Positions 19,182 through 32,000 of a stretch of DNA of 64,000 bases are shown here, in pieces. The notes under the pieces are model-generated. The model searched no databases and had not been told where the DNA came from. It saw only the letters and a list, made by a program, of their open reading frames with translations. The stretch covers positions 514,897 to 578,896 of the forward strand of contig PCDI01000014.1 of assembly GCA_002778195.1 (NCBI GenBank), given 5' to 3'. This stretch comes from Raffaelea ambrosiae (lineage: Eukaryota > Ascomycota > Sordariomycetes > Ophiostomatales > Ophiostomataceae). Made by a program: the position numbers and the translations under genes. Each line of letters opens with the position of its first letter. The stretch's first letter is position 1.

Positions 19182-22100
19182 ATGACCATCATCGAACGGG
19201 ATGTGACCTACTTGGTCCTCCCGTCTTCCCTGGCGGGGGAGGGCTCGTCGTCGTCGTCGCCGTCGCCGTCGCTGAAGCCCGGCGATGAGCTCACCTCGTT
19301 CGAGCTCGTCTCGGGGCCCAAGACGCACTTCTCCGGCCTCTCGTGGAAGCTCGAGTTCCCGCTCCCGCAGGCCTACCGCGTGCTCCTGACCGGGCCCGAC
19401 CGGCCGCGCCCGCCGCACGACAACCTGCATGCCCCCGACACGTTCTGCACGTTCACGCTGCTGTCGCTGGACACAGACAAGTGCCAGGCCGTGTTCGCGT
19501 TCCCGGCGCCGACCGCCCGCTCGCAGGCGATCGCCGGCGACCTCGGCGGCGACGACCGCCTCGAGCTGCACCTGCACTGGCCCTACCAGGTCTTTGCGCA
19601 GGTCTGGCAGGTGCGGGCGGCGGACAACACGCGCGTCCCGGTCGTGCGCGACCTGCAGGCACGCCCCTACGGCCTCACAGAGCACGGCGTGCTCCGCCAC
19701 TGGGTGTACGACCGCGCGCGGCTGCACCTGGGTCTCGGCGAGAAGGCGGCGCCGCTGGACCTGAGCGGGCGCACATTCTCCATGGCCGCCTCGGACGCGG
19801 CCTACTACGACACCTACCGCACGGACCCGCTGTACAAGCACACGCCGTTTCTCATCTCGACGCCCAAGGCGACCGCCGCCCCCAGCGACGGGTCGCGTCG
19901 CGGGCTGACGTACGCCATTGCGCACGGCACCAACAGCCGGGCCACGTGGGACATTGGCGGCCAGATCGACTACCCGAGCGGCGGGCTGAGCAAGCGCTAC
20001 GTGCAGGACTGGGGCGGCCTGGAGGAGTGGACCATGGTGGGCACGGGCGTGGAGGGCGTGGTGAAGACGTATGCCGAGCTGGTGGGCAAGCCGCGTCTTG
20101 TCGGACGCGACTGGCTTGGGTACCTGGGTAAGGGCAACCGACAACAACGAGTGTCTTTTTTTTTTTGCCTACTTTGACTGACCACGGCCAGGCTCGACCA
20201 TGCTCCTGTCGGACAAGGAGAATGCCCAGGAGCTCCTGGAGCAGTGGCCTAAGCAGTGCCAGGAGCACGACGTGCCCTGCTCGGCCATGCATGTGAGTTT
20301 GGCAACATGTTCTCGGGAGGGGCAGACAGACAGACCGCCCCGGTTGTCCCCATTGTCCTAACGTGTCCTTCCAGCTGTCCTCGGGCTTCACAGCCGACGA
20401 AGTTACCGGCACACGCTGGGTGTTCTACATGAACAAGAAACGCTACCCAGACTTCAAGGCCATGGTCAAGGTGTACCACGAGGCCGGCATGAAGGTCATT
20501 CCCAATGTGAAGCCATGTAGGTGCTCTGAGAACCCCCCGTCCGCCCAACAGGTGCCTTGCATCCACGCGCTCTAACACCCCAAGATATGCTCGCCAACCA
20601 TCCCGCCTACAAGCGCCTCGAAGACGTCGACGGCCTCTTTTACGACCCCATCTCCAAGACCCACTCCAAGCAGAACCTCTGGTCTACCGGCGAGGGCGAG
20701 TACGGCGACGGCAGCTGGGTTGACTTCAGTGCCCAGGGCACACGCGCGTGGTGGACCGAGGGCTGCCAGGGCCTGATCGACCTGGGCGTCGACGGCATTT
20801 GGGAGTAGGTGCCCCCCCTCCCCCTTGGGAAGATGAGCGCTTCTTGTGCTGACCAGTCCAGTGACAACAATGAGTTTTACACCCGCGACGACGCCCTGGT
20901 CTGCCGCAACGACTTTGACTTCCGCCGCGAGGTCGAGGTCGAGGGGACCGTCAACAACGGCCTGCTGGGGCGGATTACGGGGAACGAGGTGATGAACAAG
21001 ACGAGCCACGACACCCTCGCCAAGAACGCCCCCGAGCGGCGCACGTTTGTGCTCACCCGCTCCGGCAACCCGGCCGCCTTCCAGTACGCCTGCTCGACCT
21101 GGTCCGGCGACAACGAGGGCAGCTGGCACAACATGCGCGGCTCGCAGCACATCCAGCTCAACTCGGCGCTGTCGCTGATGCAGAGCAGCGGCGCCGACGT
21201 CGGCGGCTTCGGCGGCGAGATCCCCGGGCCCGAGCTGATTGCCCGCTGGGTGCAGCTGGGCGTGACGCACTCGCGCTTCTGCATCCACTCGGCGCCCTCC
21301 GACCCGCACGGCCAGCCGAAGCTGAACACCCCGTGGATGCACCCGGAAGTCTTTCCCGCCATCCGCGACCAGATCAAGTGGCGGTACCGTGTTCTTCCAT
21401 TTTTGTGAGTCCCCTCCCCTTTTCTGTTTTTTTCGGACGCGGGACGTCGACCGACCCTGACTTGGACAGGAACAACCTCATGTGGCGGTCCCACCTCTAT
21501 GCCGAGCCGGCCAATGCGCCCCTCTTCTACGGCCCCTTTGCCGGCGACCCGGAGCTCTACACCGAGCGCATCCTCGAGGGCTTCGACGCCTGGATGGGCG
21601 TCGGCCAGATCCTGACGGCGCCGCAGCTCTTCGAAGGCGGCCTGGCGCGCGAGGTGTACCTGCCCAAGGCGGTCGGTTCCCAGGGTGCCGACGACAGCGA
21701 CAACAGCGACAGCGACAGCAGCGTCTACTTTGACCTCCACGCCCCGTACGGCGTCCACGCGGCCGGCCAGTGGATCACCCTGGCCACGCCCATTGAGCAC
21801 GGCGGCCTGCTGGCGCGCGAGGGCGCCGTCATCCCCGTGGGCAAGACCAAGGCCACCGTCACGGCGCTGTCGGGCCATCCGCGGACGCACACCGACGGCG
21901 TGGACGTGGTGCTCGAGAGCGAGGGCGGCCAGGTCGGGCTGGACGACTGGCGGGGCGTGCTGATCTTCCCGGGCCTGTCATCCGGCAAGGTCTACAAGGA
22001 CCGCTGGATCGAGGACGACGGCATCGCCGCAGAGCCGGGCACCTACACGGTGGACATCTCGTACACGGCGACGGCGGAGGCGGTCACGGTGACTGTGGTG

Positions 22101-22235
22101 ACCACGGACAACGGCTTTACGCCGCTGTGGAAGGGCCAGCTGCACGTGATTCTGCCTGTGGGCGACGCGCGGGAGGTGGTCAACGGAACCAAGACGGCAT
22201 ACGAGGACCGACATGCCTGGGTGGTGGACATATAA
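19182..22235 (+). CDS. GH31-family alpha-glycosidase, intracellular, 905 aa
   Basis: Six exons: 19182-20127, 20192-20292, 20375-20516, 20585-20804, 20862-21404 and 21470-22235. All junctions are GT-AG and keep one frame of 906 codons including stop. The protein shows the GH31 order: N-terminal beta domain (about 1-300), catalytic barrel, C-terminal beta domains. The catalytic nucleophile is Asp471 in DGIWDDNNE, created across the fourth intron. The acid/base is Asp553 in STWSGDN. Glycosidases of this family hydrolyse alpha-glucosides or alpha-xylosides by a retaining mechanism. There is no signal peptide, so it probably acts in the cytosol; the exact substrate cannot be read from the sequence. 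A Ser/Pro microsatellite run lies at residues 23-31 and a short Asp/Ser run near 730. Confidence 0.9.
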
Positions 22236-23492
22236 AAGGGGGCACTGCATAGGAAGACAAAAAGTGAAAGGAGGAACTGCATACGTACATCTTGGGGGGG
22301 GAAAAACCCTACGAAACCTAGGGCAGGAGACACTACATACGATGAGACAAAAAGACAGAAGAAATAATTGATGTTTTTGCATACAGTCGAAACAATGTGA
22401 ATCACACTGTTTTCATTTGCTTATTGTGTTCACAGCAATCTCATGTTTGCAGACATCTCATCCAAAGACGGAAGTCTCCAAAGACGGGAGTGTCCAAGAA
22501 TGGCAGGCACGAGTGTGGGACACGCACGCAGACGCAGCAGCGAAGGAGTGGGGCTGCGCACGTAAGGCTGCGCACAAACCTACGAGGCTCGTGACTTCCG
22601 AAACCTAATTCTAACTTGAACAAAAAAAAAGGAGCTTGGAGCAAAACTCACACGACAACACGCACAAAAATTCAAGCAAAAGACGACTGATCAGACCCGG
22701 CGTCCTGTGACGGGAGGCAGCATGCCAGAAAAGGCCTCGGTGTCATGGTGACCAAGACTGTTGGCTTCTTTGCAGACAAGATAGCACCAAGCAGTACATA
22801 CACTCGTGCATAAGGAACTTGTGTATAGTCTCATGAGCGTCATATTTTTTTGGCCACGCCCTGCTTGGCACAGTCTGTAGGAGACTGGCTGTTGGTCCAT
22901 GTCTGTTGCCCTTGTGTCCTCGTTCTATTCCATTCTAGTCCAATGCATCTTCGCACGTAAAAGAGGGCTGTTGGTGCGGCCCATGCGAGCCTGCGGACAA
23001 CTTAGTGTGAACTCTATTTTCTGAAAAAGGTATATATATCTCGCTTCTGTTCCTCCTGGACACTTTCTCTTCTTCCTCAAACACCTCACTTTTTTTCTGG
23101 AAATATCCGATGCTGTTTCTGCTCCATCTTCGGAATAAGGCAACCACTGCAACTACTACCAGCTACATCTGCTACTACCAATTGCAATTACCTGCTACCA
23201 GCGCATACTGCTACCAGCGGCAATCATACAACAAATATTCCTTGGAATTTTTTGTTTTTGTTTTTTTTTGGTGCACGCAGCTTGCCTGTACCCCCGCTGT
23301 TCTTCATAACAGCCCAGCCAAAGTTTTATTTAATTTTTTTGGATTCAATTTTTTCTTCTCTTTGAGGAAATAAAGAAACCCACATCATTTACAGCTCTTC
23401 TCTTTGAAAAAGGGAGAAGAACTCACACACACACACATACAACAACCCAAGCCAGGATATTGTTTTTTTTTCCTTTTTACCCCCCAGAAAAA
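22236..23492. other. Intergenic region, promoter of the next gene
   Basis: 3' flank of the GH31 gene, then unremarkable sequence. A strong TATA-like TATATATAT lies at 23031-23039, followed by a CTACTACCAG-rich leader (23140-23230) and a T-rich segment with a possible leader-intron acceptor (GCACGCAG, 23273-23280). Confidence 0.5.
23031..23039 (+). promoter_or_regulatory. TATA-like box
   Basis: TATATATAT, 462 bases before ATG 23493. It implies a long leader or a leader intron. Confidence 0.4.
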
Positions 23493-24413
23493 ATGTCTCT
23501 CTACGACAGCGATATCCACCCCTCCCTGCGTGCCTGGGACGTCCGCCCCAAGGAGTCTGACCTTCCCAGGATCGCCCACCCCACCATGCCAGCCATGGCC
23601 GTCAACATGGCCTTGCTCACCCGCCATGGCTCGCCCTTTCGGTCGGACGACAACAACAACGACCGCAGCAGCATCGTCTTCAGCCGCGGCAGCAGCGAGG
23701 AAGACGAGCCCATGGTCATCGACACCAGGCCCCGCGTGGCCATGGGCGCCGTCCGCGAGGACGACTACGACTCGTCTCTGGGCGCCGACTGCGACAGCCA
23801 CTGCCACTACATTGTGGCCGTCATCAACGCGCTCATCCGCCAGTTCACCCGCGGGTGGAGCTCGGAGCAGGAAAAGTTCATCCTGCGCCATCTGGAGCAG
23901 GTGGCCCGCAGCCGCCGCACGTGCCCGTGCCCCCTGTGCGGGCTGGCCTGGTCGGACGCCGTCCGCCGCATGACGGGACCCCACACCACCGTCGTGCAGG
24001 TACTGCAGAACGACCGCCGCCGCCTGGCCACGAAGCTGCGCGAGCTCCAGACGCTCTACCTGCAGTCCAACAAGCTGTATGCCAGCCTCGCGCGCACCAA
24101 CGCGGTGGTGGCGGACGCGCACCAGACGGCGTGGGAGAAGCTGGATGCCATCTTCGCAGCCGAGAGGCCGCTGCCCCGGGTGGTGCTGAGCCCGTTCATG
24201 GATCCGGCGATTCGCCTGCTGGAGCGGGACGATGCCCACCTGCAGCAGGCCGACGAGGAGAAGGTGGAGCGGGCCATCTTCCAGAAGATGGTGCGGTACC
24301 ACATGAACGCGGAGAAGATGGACGAGTGTGTGGAGATGCTTGTTGCGTGGGATCCGGATCTGGCCGATTGCCTGAAGGTGCGCCTGCCCATGTTCTTTGC
24401 AGAGGAGTCGTAA
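23493..24413 (+). CDS. Hypothetical protein with CxCxxC motif, 306 aa
   Basis: Single exon from ATG 23493 (AAAAATGTC context); I do not recognise the family. Residues 1-90 look disordered with an Asn/Asp/Ser-rich stretch. A Cys/His group follows (GADCDSHCHY), then a helical segment (VINALIRQFTRGW). A compact CPCPLCG motif at about 148-154 could bind metal. The C-terminal 150 residues are predicted helical. No signal peptide or membrane segment, so probably cytosolic or nuclear. Base composition is the GC-rich coding type of its neighbours, which supports a real gene. Confidence 0.65.
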   Translation: MSLYDSDIHPSLRAWDVRPKESDLPRIAHPTMPAMAVNMALLTRHGSPFRSDDNNNDRSSIVFSRGSSEEDEPMVIDTRPRVAMGAVREDDYDSSLGADCDSHCHYIVAVINALIRQFTRGWSSEQEKFILRHLEQVARSRRTCPCPLCGLAWSDAVRRMTGPHTTVVQVLQNDRRRLATKLRELQTLYLQSNKLYASLARTNAVVADAHQTAWEKLDAIFAAERPLPRVVLSPFMDPAIRLLERDDAHLQQADEEKVERAIFQKMVRYHMNAEKMDECVEMLVAWDPDLADCLKVRLPMFFAEES

Positions 24414-26075
24414 AGGGGCAGAGCAGCAAGAGAGGGGGCAGAGGGGCAGGCGATACATACCCGGCCTCGATATGAGGTCGGAAATATTCTGCGGAATACT
24501 ACTGAAAGCGTTTGGCGTTTTTTGTGCTTTTGAAAAAAGTGGCGTTTTGATATTGGGAGTTTATAGAAGCGTGGAGTTTTGAACGTGGACGGTACTGGAA
24601 TGGGAATTTGGATAGGAACTGGATAGAACTGGATAGGACTGGATAGAACTGGATAGGACTGGATAGAACTGGATAGGAACTGGATAGGATAGGAACTTGA
24701 ATATTGGGGCTGACAGCTTGCCAATTCAGAAGGTCCAGACAATGGAAAGCTAGATAAAAAGCTAGAAACAATTAAAAAAAAAAAGTAAAAATATGGCTTC
24801 TTTTCATTCTCACCTGATTTGTGACTGGCATACTTCGCCCTAGAATTAAGATCGATGTTCCCTTCTGACTTGAATGCTTTCTCCCTGGCTGTGCTTTTTC
24901 GTGATCTTTTCCCACCTTCATTCTCTATCCTCGGAAATTGTGACCATCTTTCCCCCAAGCTCGTATTTACGTGGTACCATCAGGTAGCGCTTGCCATCAT
25001 TCGACACACTTGCATCTGTTGCATTATTTCTTTTTTTTCCTTTCCTACATTCTACGAAGCTTTCTAGCCTCTGGGATTCTTCCTTCGTTCTTTCTTTCCA
25101 CATTTCGCGGACACTCAGAAACACACACGCGCACGTTCATGTTCGCTCATGGCAGTCGTATCCCGTCTACGTGACTTCTATAGAAGTTCTTTTTCTTTAG
25201 CTTTTTTCCGGTGCTCCTTTTTGGGTTGCTAATCATGTTCTTTCTGTTTCTCTTTCTTTTGTCTCTTCTATTCTATCTCATAGTACCCCAATTCTGTTTT
25301 CTTTCTTTTTTCTTTTCAATGTGGTCTCAGAGTTCATTCCTTGCACTGAGTCTTTTCCTACCCATCATTCTCCTTCGTCAAAGATGTGCACCGCATTTCC
25401 AGGGAGTTCACCTGGCATATGTATCAGCCAGTCCCAAGGACCACTACACAATTTTCTTTTTCCGATTTTCACTGTTGCGATTTTTTCTTCTCTTTTGTGG
25501 GAATTTTTTTTTTGTGAGGCTTACTATGGGACTTGTGTACGTGCGTATGCGCAGTCAGTTGTTACTGCTGGTGCCCCTTTTCCGTGTTTACTAATTTTCG
25601 GCTAGCATTTTCGCAAACCAAACCAAACAAAACAAACCCCCTAAAAAAATCAATAAAGCACCAAATAAACGAATCAATAAAATTATGAAACAATGAAACG
25701 ATGAAACGATTAAATAGTAAAGCAAACCTCACTGGACTCTTATCCTGCTAAAAGATCTATCGTGTTCACTTGCCTTCCTTTTTTCGCCTTGCTTCGCTTT
25801 GCTTTGCTTGTTTTCATATTTGTTCAGCGACATCGTCCAAACTTTCTTCTGTTTAAACTTGGCAGCAGACTGGTGGGGAGAGTTCCCAAAGTTAATACTT
25901 TCGGACACAAAAAGACAAAATCAAATACAAGGCTGTGTTTGTATGTATAGTGTCTATATGCTAGCGTGGCACGGATATGCTTCCCAACCCGCAGTGGTGG
26001 TGCTCCTGTCTGTCTCCAAGTCCTAGAAGTCCCAGTTTCCCAGTATGCCCCCCTCCCCCTCTGTCTTTCCTTCTT
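24414..26075. other. Gene-poor AT-rich intergenic region
   Basis: It contains the ten-base tandem repeat at 24610-24695, T-rich stretches at 25020-25500 and an A-rich segment at 25610-25720. It lies between two convergent gene ends, the stops at 24413 and 26076. No coding frame is credible. Confidence 0.6.
24610..24695. repeat. Ten-base tandem repeat
   Basis: About eight copies of GGATAGAACT / GGATAGGACT, 200 bases downstream of the hypothetical gene. Confidence 0.9.
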
Positions 26076-29052
26076 CTAATCACATTGAATCACCTCTCGT
26101 TCTACATCGACAGGCACGTGGCCCTCCACACTAGTAATGGCCGCCAGGTTGACTTCGCCAATTGTCGACGATGTGCCTGCCGTGCCCGCCAAGAGTGACA
26201 CGCACTCGATCACGTCCTCGGCCTCTAGCAGATGCCACTTGGCCAGAGTCACCTTTGTGCTGGCGCCGACCGTCACCGTAAAGAGTTGGTCCGGCTGCAC
26301 ATCAGGGGGCGCGCCGTCGTCATGTGGTGTCGACAGCCCGTTGAGGGCGCGAAACATGTCTTCGTCTGTGGCATCGTCTCCCATGCAGAGAACAAACTCC
26401 AGATCGCTGGGCGAGGGGGTGTGCGGCTTGGACGCCAACCCATCGGCTGTTGGGGCTGAGAGAGTATCGCTCGCCACGGGCACGCTCGCAACGTTGCGCA
26501 TGTCTGCGCTGTACGACGTGACCAGGCGCTTGACGATCTCGCCCTTGTTGACAAAGGTCGGCCGCACCTCGAGGTTGGCCTTGCCCGTCATGACTTCGAC
26601 GTCCCAGGTGCGGGCCACGGTGTTCTGGAGCTCCTTTTGGCATTCGCGGGCCATGTGGGCGCCCTGTTCGGGGTCGGCTAAGCGGTAATGCCACGTGAGC
26701 GCAGCTCGTTTCCGTTCGATAAAGGATCCTGACAGTGTTAGTTTGTGTGAGCAAGGCGAAGGAATGTAAGGCACATCAATTTCTTTTCCCGCCTCCGCTC
26801 TTTTGCCCGTCGTGAATGTTCTCGAGGTTCTCAGGGTTCTCGGGTTCTCAGGGTTCTCGGGTTCTCGGGTTCTCAGATGTTCTCGACTGCCTTACCTTGC
26901 ACGCGGTCCGTGTATTTCTGGAAAACCGCAAGGACCTCTGGCTGCCAGTCCATATCCAGCTTCTCCACCAGATTCTCCCACTCCTGTTGTCCTGGGTGGC
27001 GCATGAAGCTGCCGTGCTCGGCACTGAATCCCAGCTCGGCAATATGGCCCAGATGCTGGCTCAGGAACTCCTGGTCGCGGCCGCTGATGATCCAGACGGC
27101 ATTGCGGTGGTCGGCCGCCAGGGCCTTCAGGGCCGTGATGACGGCCGGCGAGGGAACGGCGGCGCTGGGCTCGCGCACAATGGGCGTCAGCGTGCCGTCG
27201 TAGTCGAACATGAAGAGCCGCCGACGGCCGGACCGGTACGTGCCCAACAGGTCGGCGCGGTCGAGGGGCGGCGTGACGGCCACGTTGCGGCGCGAGCTGA
27301 GCACAAACACCAGCCGGTCCAGGAACGTGTTGATCCAGCGCTGCACTGTGTTGGACGTCACGTGTTCGTACAAGCTCAGCTGCATGCGCTTGAGCTCCTC
27401 GGGCGGCAGCGTCAGCCCGCGGTGGATGGCGTCGGCCACCACGGTAAAGTCCCAGGGGTTGATGTGGATGGCCTCACGCAGGCTGCCGGCCGTGCCGCTG
27501 AACTCGGAAATGATCAGGGGCCCGTGGTTCTCGCGCTGGCAGACGACGTACTCGAGGCTGGTCGTGTTCATGCCGTCGCGCACCGACGTGATCAGGCCGA
27601 TGTCGCCGGCGCGCAGCATGGCAAAGTACTCGTCCTGGCTGAGGTACTGGGGGTAGTGCTGCACGGGCGAGAAGCCCAGCGAGCCGTAGGTGCCGTTGAT
27701 GGACATGACCAGCTCGTTGACGCGGCTGGCAATGCGGGCCTCCTCGCTGTCGCCGCGCTCCTCCTCGATCGACGTCGGGCTCGTGACTTGGATCAGCACG
27801 ACATGCCCGCGCCACTCGGGGTACTTGGCCAGGAAGCACTCGAAGGCGAGTAGCTTCTTGTCCACGCCGCGGATGCTATCCAGCCGGTCCCGGCCCACGA
27901 TGATCTTCTTGCCGGCGTACATGGTGCGCAGCGCGTCGTACTTCTTGTTGACGGCGTCGCTCCACGCCAGCCGCTCGACCTTGTCGACATCGATGCCGAT
28001 GGGGAACACGTCAAAGGCCACGTGCGACCCGTACGCGTCCACGCCCTTGGCATCGGACCGGAAGCCCAGCAGACGCGAGCAGCAGCTCGAGAAGTGACGC
28101 GCATAGCCATAACTCTGGAAGCCGATCAGGCTGGCGCCCAGCACGCCCTCGAGGATCTCCTTGCGGCGCGGCAGACAGCGGAAGAACTCGCTGCTCGGGA
28201 ACGGCGAGTGCAGGTAGAACGAAATGTACATGCCGGGCGACCGCTGACGCAGCATGCTGGGCAGCAGCATCAAGTAGTAGTCGTGGATCACCACCACGTC
28301 GCCCGGCTTGTACAGCTCGGCAATCTTGTGCGCAAACTTCTGGTTCATGCGGTAGAAGTCCGCCCACTGCAGCCGCTCGTTCCGTCCGTCCGTGGGGCCG
28401 TGCTGCTTGTAGTGGAACAGGCTGTACAGCTCGTGCTCGGCATAGCGCCGCCACCGTGCCTGGTCCTTGAGCCGCACGCCGTCTTCGGGGTGCTCTGGGT
28501 TCGGGTCGTCGGCCAGCCACACCGGCGCCACCTTGATGCGCGGATCGTGCGCCAGCTGGTGCTCGAGCCGCTGCATGTCGTCGTGTGGGATGAAGAGGCC
28601 GTCGGCGTCCTCCTGCTGCGGCAGCACGGGCCGGAAGCCGTCGACCGAGATCGGCGCCGAGAGCGCATTGAGGGGCGCCGCCACCGACGTGGCCGTCGTG
28701 GGCGGCGTGTCGGGCGGCGACAGCACATCGCTGGGATGTTCGACCTCGCCGGTCCATGCGACGACGGTGTGGTTCCAGGGCGAAGCTTCCGACGAGAGGT
28801 AGGAGAAGGAGTCGAAGAGCGCGGACTGGCCGCGGCGTGGTTTCAGGCCCTGGGATCGGTGTTAGCGCGGTCTCGGGGCGGTCATTTGTGCCCAGGGAGT
28901 GTCTGTTCTGCTCGCCTACTCACCCAGTCGGCACCTTTGCGGTAGGTGAGCGTGTATGGAATGTTGAAGGTCGCCGAGATGATGTTGCCGCTCAGCGCCA
29001 GGTCCGGGTTGTGAAGCCGGATGTCCGACAACGACTCGCGTCTTGAAGTCAT
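26076..29052 (-). CDS. TPS2: Trehalose-6-phosphate phosphatase (Tps2-type, GT20 + HAD), 911 aa
   Basis: Three exons read leftward: 29052-28924, 28849-26896 and 26728-26076; donors GTGAGT and GTAAGG, frame kept throughout (912 codons with stop). The N-terminal two thirds is a GT20 synthase-like domain (SALFDSFSYLSS opening, HDYYLMLLP near 229, GRDRLDSIRG near 361). The C-terminal part is a HAD phosphatase with the nucleophile motif DYDGTLTP near 590 and GDDATDED near 811. That arrangement and length are those of fungal Tps2, which dephosphorylates trehalose-6-phosphate in the cytosolic trehalose synthase complex, important for stress tolerance and spore reserves. The GT20 part is usually catalytically silent in this family. 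Confidence 0.95.
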
Positions 29053-32000
29053 TGTTGCGGCTGCTTAGAGTGTACTAAAGGCGAATCGCATGCAACAGCC
29101 GGCAGGTGTAAGCTCGTCCTCCTTAAGCTGGCGGTTTCTGGTTGAGATCGGCTTATCAAATTGCGCCCAGAATGCGAGATGCTCGAGTCTTTTGGCTCTC
29201 TTGGGTCTCGGGTCGTGCGGTCTCGTCAAGTAGCGGGGAAAGGGCAGGGAGGTCTTGGTCGATCTAGTCTCTTCTCAGGGTGGCCCGGAGGCTGTCGCGT
29301 GCCGGCTTCAAACGAAGGCCAAGCTTCTCAATGTGGTTCGTGTCGGACAGGTCGGAACCTGCAGCTGCTGGGTCTGGAACAGTCGGGCCAGAAAGCTGTC
29401 GGCGTCTAGCAGATGTGGCGGGGCTGTCAGCAAATAAATAGAGCCGCGCAATGCAGGCGAAAGCCTAGCGAGCTATGTGTGTGCGTGTGCGTGTGTGTGT
29501 GTGTATATGTGGAAGGACAAGGTGAGGGCCATACAATTGCACGTAGAAAACAGACGAGCGCACAAGTCGTGGAAAAGAGGACAGCAGTCGGCGAGAAGCG
29601 AAAGCGCAGCAAGGGCAAACCTGGTTACTCTGCCTGGAATGAATAAAGAGAGGAAAGGAATGTTGGCCTCGTGATTGGTCTCGTGGTTGGCTCTGGCTGG
29701 CTTGGGTTGCTTGGTTGGTCCAGACCGGCGGGGCGACCAGAAAGGGCTGCTGTGGCCGAGAACCTGATTGAGGCCGCACAGGGGCGAAGGCGGGGTGGTG
29801 GTTATGGAGATAAAAAGGGCCGTGCAAAAAAGGACTGTCAAGAACGTTGTTTGGTTTGGCGGGAGGACGAAGAATGCAAAGGATTGGAGAGACGTGATGA
29901 AAGCTCACGCAAAATAACAACAATAGCGAAGAAGTGAGGCAAAATGAGGAGAACAAAAAGGGAAGATCACGAAAGAAAACCACTGAAGGCCACCAGACAC
30001 ACAAGACAGGCAGGCACACTTAAAGAAGTTTCGCTGGATCTGTCGCTCTTTCCCCAATGCCACAGCCGATGATGTCTTTTTTACATCAACCGTGTCTCTG
30101 ATTGGCCAACGGCTCCGTGGGGATGGTCAGAGTGGGGCGTGGTCAGCGAGATGCGTGCCTGTGCAGAGGCAAGCTTTGGTGGGGTAGAGTAAGGAGAGAG
30201 TGCAAGACTGGCGTCTTGGGAAGGCGCGACGCAGATTGTAGGCGCAGCAGGCAGGCACCACCACTGCAAGCAGCAGTACAAGAAACCGAATTGGTTTGGT
30301 GCAGATACGAAGAAGAAGGAAGGCGCGGGAACCTGAAAAAGGGAAAGCGCGCCAGAATGGGAAGGGGCAGGCGAGTTGGCAGAGACAAGCTGCAAATGGA
30401 TGACGATTGAACCGCTCACAGTGGCCGCCAGGGGTTGACTGACCTTGACGTAATGGAGGGGGGCAGAGCTCTTGCGGTGGCGGGCACTGATAAGATTAGG
30501 AAAGCGCCTAGAAAGGAAGGAGTGGCCGGGTGCGTGGGCGAGCAAGCACAAGCAAGAACGGCGAAGGACGAGGAAGGAGCGAAGGACGCAAAGTCTGAAA
30601 GTAAAGGCACAAAAAACAACAGGGAAAAAAAAAAAAAAGAGCACCAAGAGTAGACAAACCCCCAGAAGAACAGAAAGAAATACAAGACGATGGCAAGAAC
30701 AGCGAGAACAAACGAACGAGGGGACTCGACACATACAAACTTCCACTGTGGTTTTTAACCTCTTTCAACGTAACAATATGGTGCGCTTTTCCCACTAGTG
30801 CTGTCTGGGCTCGGAATGCATTAATGGCCTAGACTTGCCCACCGGCCCACGCCAGGGAAGGAGCAAACAGACGGTGTGGAGTGCCTGCTGAAACAAGAAC
30901 GAAGGTCGGCAGAACTGCGCAATCTGTGTTGTCCCTTTCGGCTTTGTGTTGTCTTGTTTCAAGATCCTTCTAACCACAACACAGGAGCCTGGGTACGGTA
31001 GCCTTGGGCATGCATACCAGAATCCCAAGCATCGGCGCAGAGCATCCTTTTCAGAGCTTCGGAGCATCCCACAAGCACGAGATACCACGGACAGCCACAC
31101 ACTCCGTCGCCGATAAGATGCTTGCCCCCCGTCACGCGGTCTTGGACCAAACAAACGACAGGACATTGAAATGGGGGGCTTGCCGAAACTGGTGACAAAA
31201 AGCATCACCGCCTTTTCGAGCACGCGCCCGCATGCAGCTCCCATCTGTGTCGTCTGCAGCTCGCGGCATGCAGCTCCAGCATGCACAAACATGCACATGC
31301 ACATGCTCGTGGTCGGCTACTAATATGCGTCGGTCTTCTTTAACACGCCTCTCCCACGCCCAACAACGGGCACTGCGGTGTGGCCGTGTTTGCCCGAAAA
31401 TGAAAAAAAAAAAAAAAATCCCCAATAAAAAGAAGAAAGAAAGGCAAAAAAGAAAAGCCAGCCGGTCTGGTTGTTTTTGCCAACCTTGACCAACCTTGAC
31501 CAACCTCGACCAACCTTTGCCAATCTTCACCAATCGTCTCGCTTCACATGGGGCCAGCGCACCGCTGCCACTGGCTGCGACAGACGGTGCAGGACGGTGT
31601 GCATGGCGGCGCAGCCCTGCTCCACGTCTCCGCATAGACTTCGCACACGCTGCAGTCGGTTGCATGCAATGGCATGCAGCAGGTTGAAAAAGGCCACGAC
31701 GAAGCAACTACAACCGACCAAAGGGGCAGCGACCGCAACCCGCGATGAGAGTAGCGGTCATGGTATGCGGGCATGGCGGCCACGAGGGCCTTTGGTAGCG
31801 GTCACCAGGCTGCAGTCTGCAGCCGGCCTTGTGCTGGCCATTGTTGGTCTTTGCTGGTCATTGCTGGTCAGTTCCTTTCGTTGACTGCTGCTGGCCGAAA
31901 CCGCTGGTTGCTGCTGGCGACTCCTGGTTCCTGCGGCCTCTCTTGTGTTGGCTCGTCTGCAGGCGGGTGGTCTGATGCATGGCCGGTTTGGAAAGCGGAG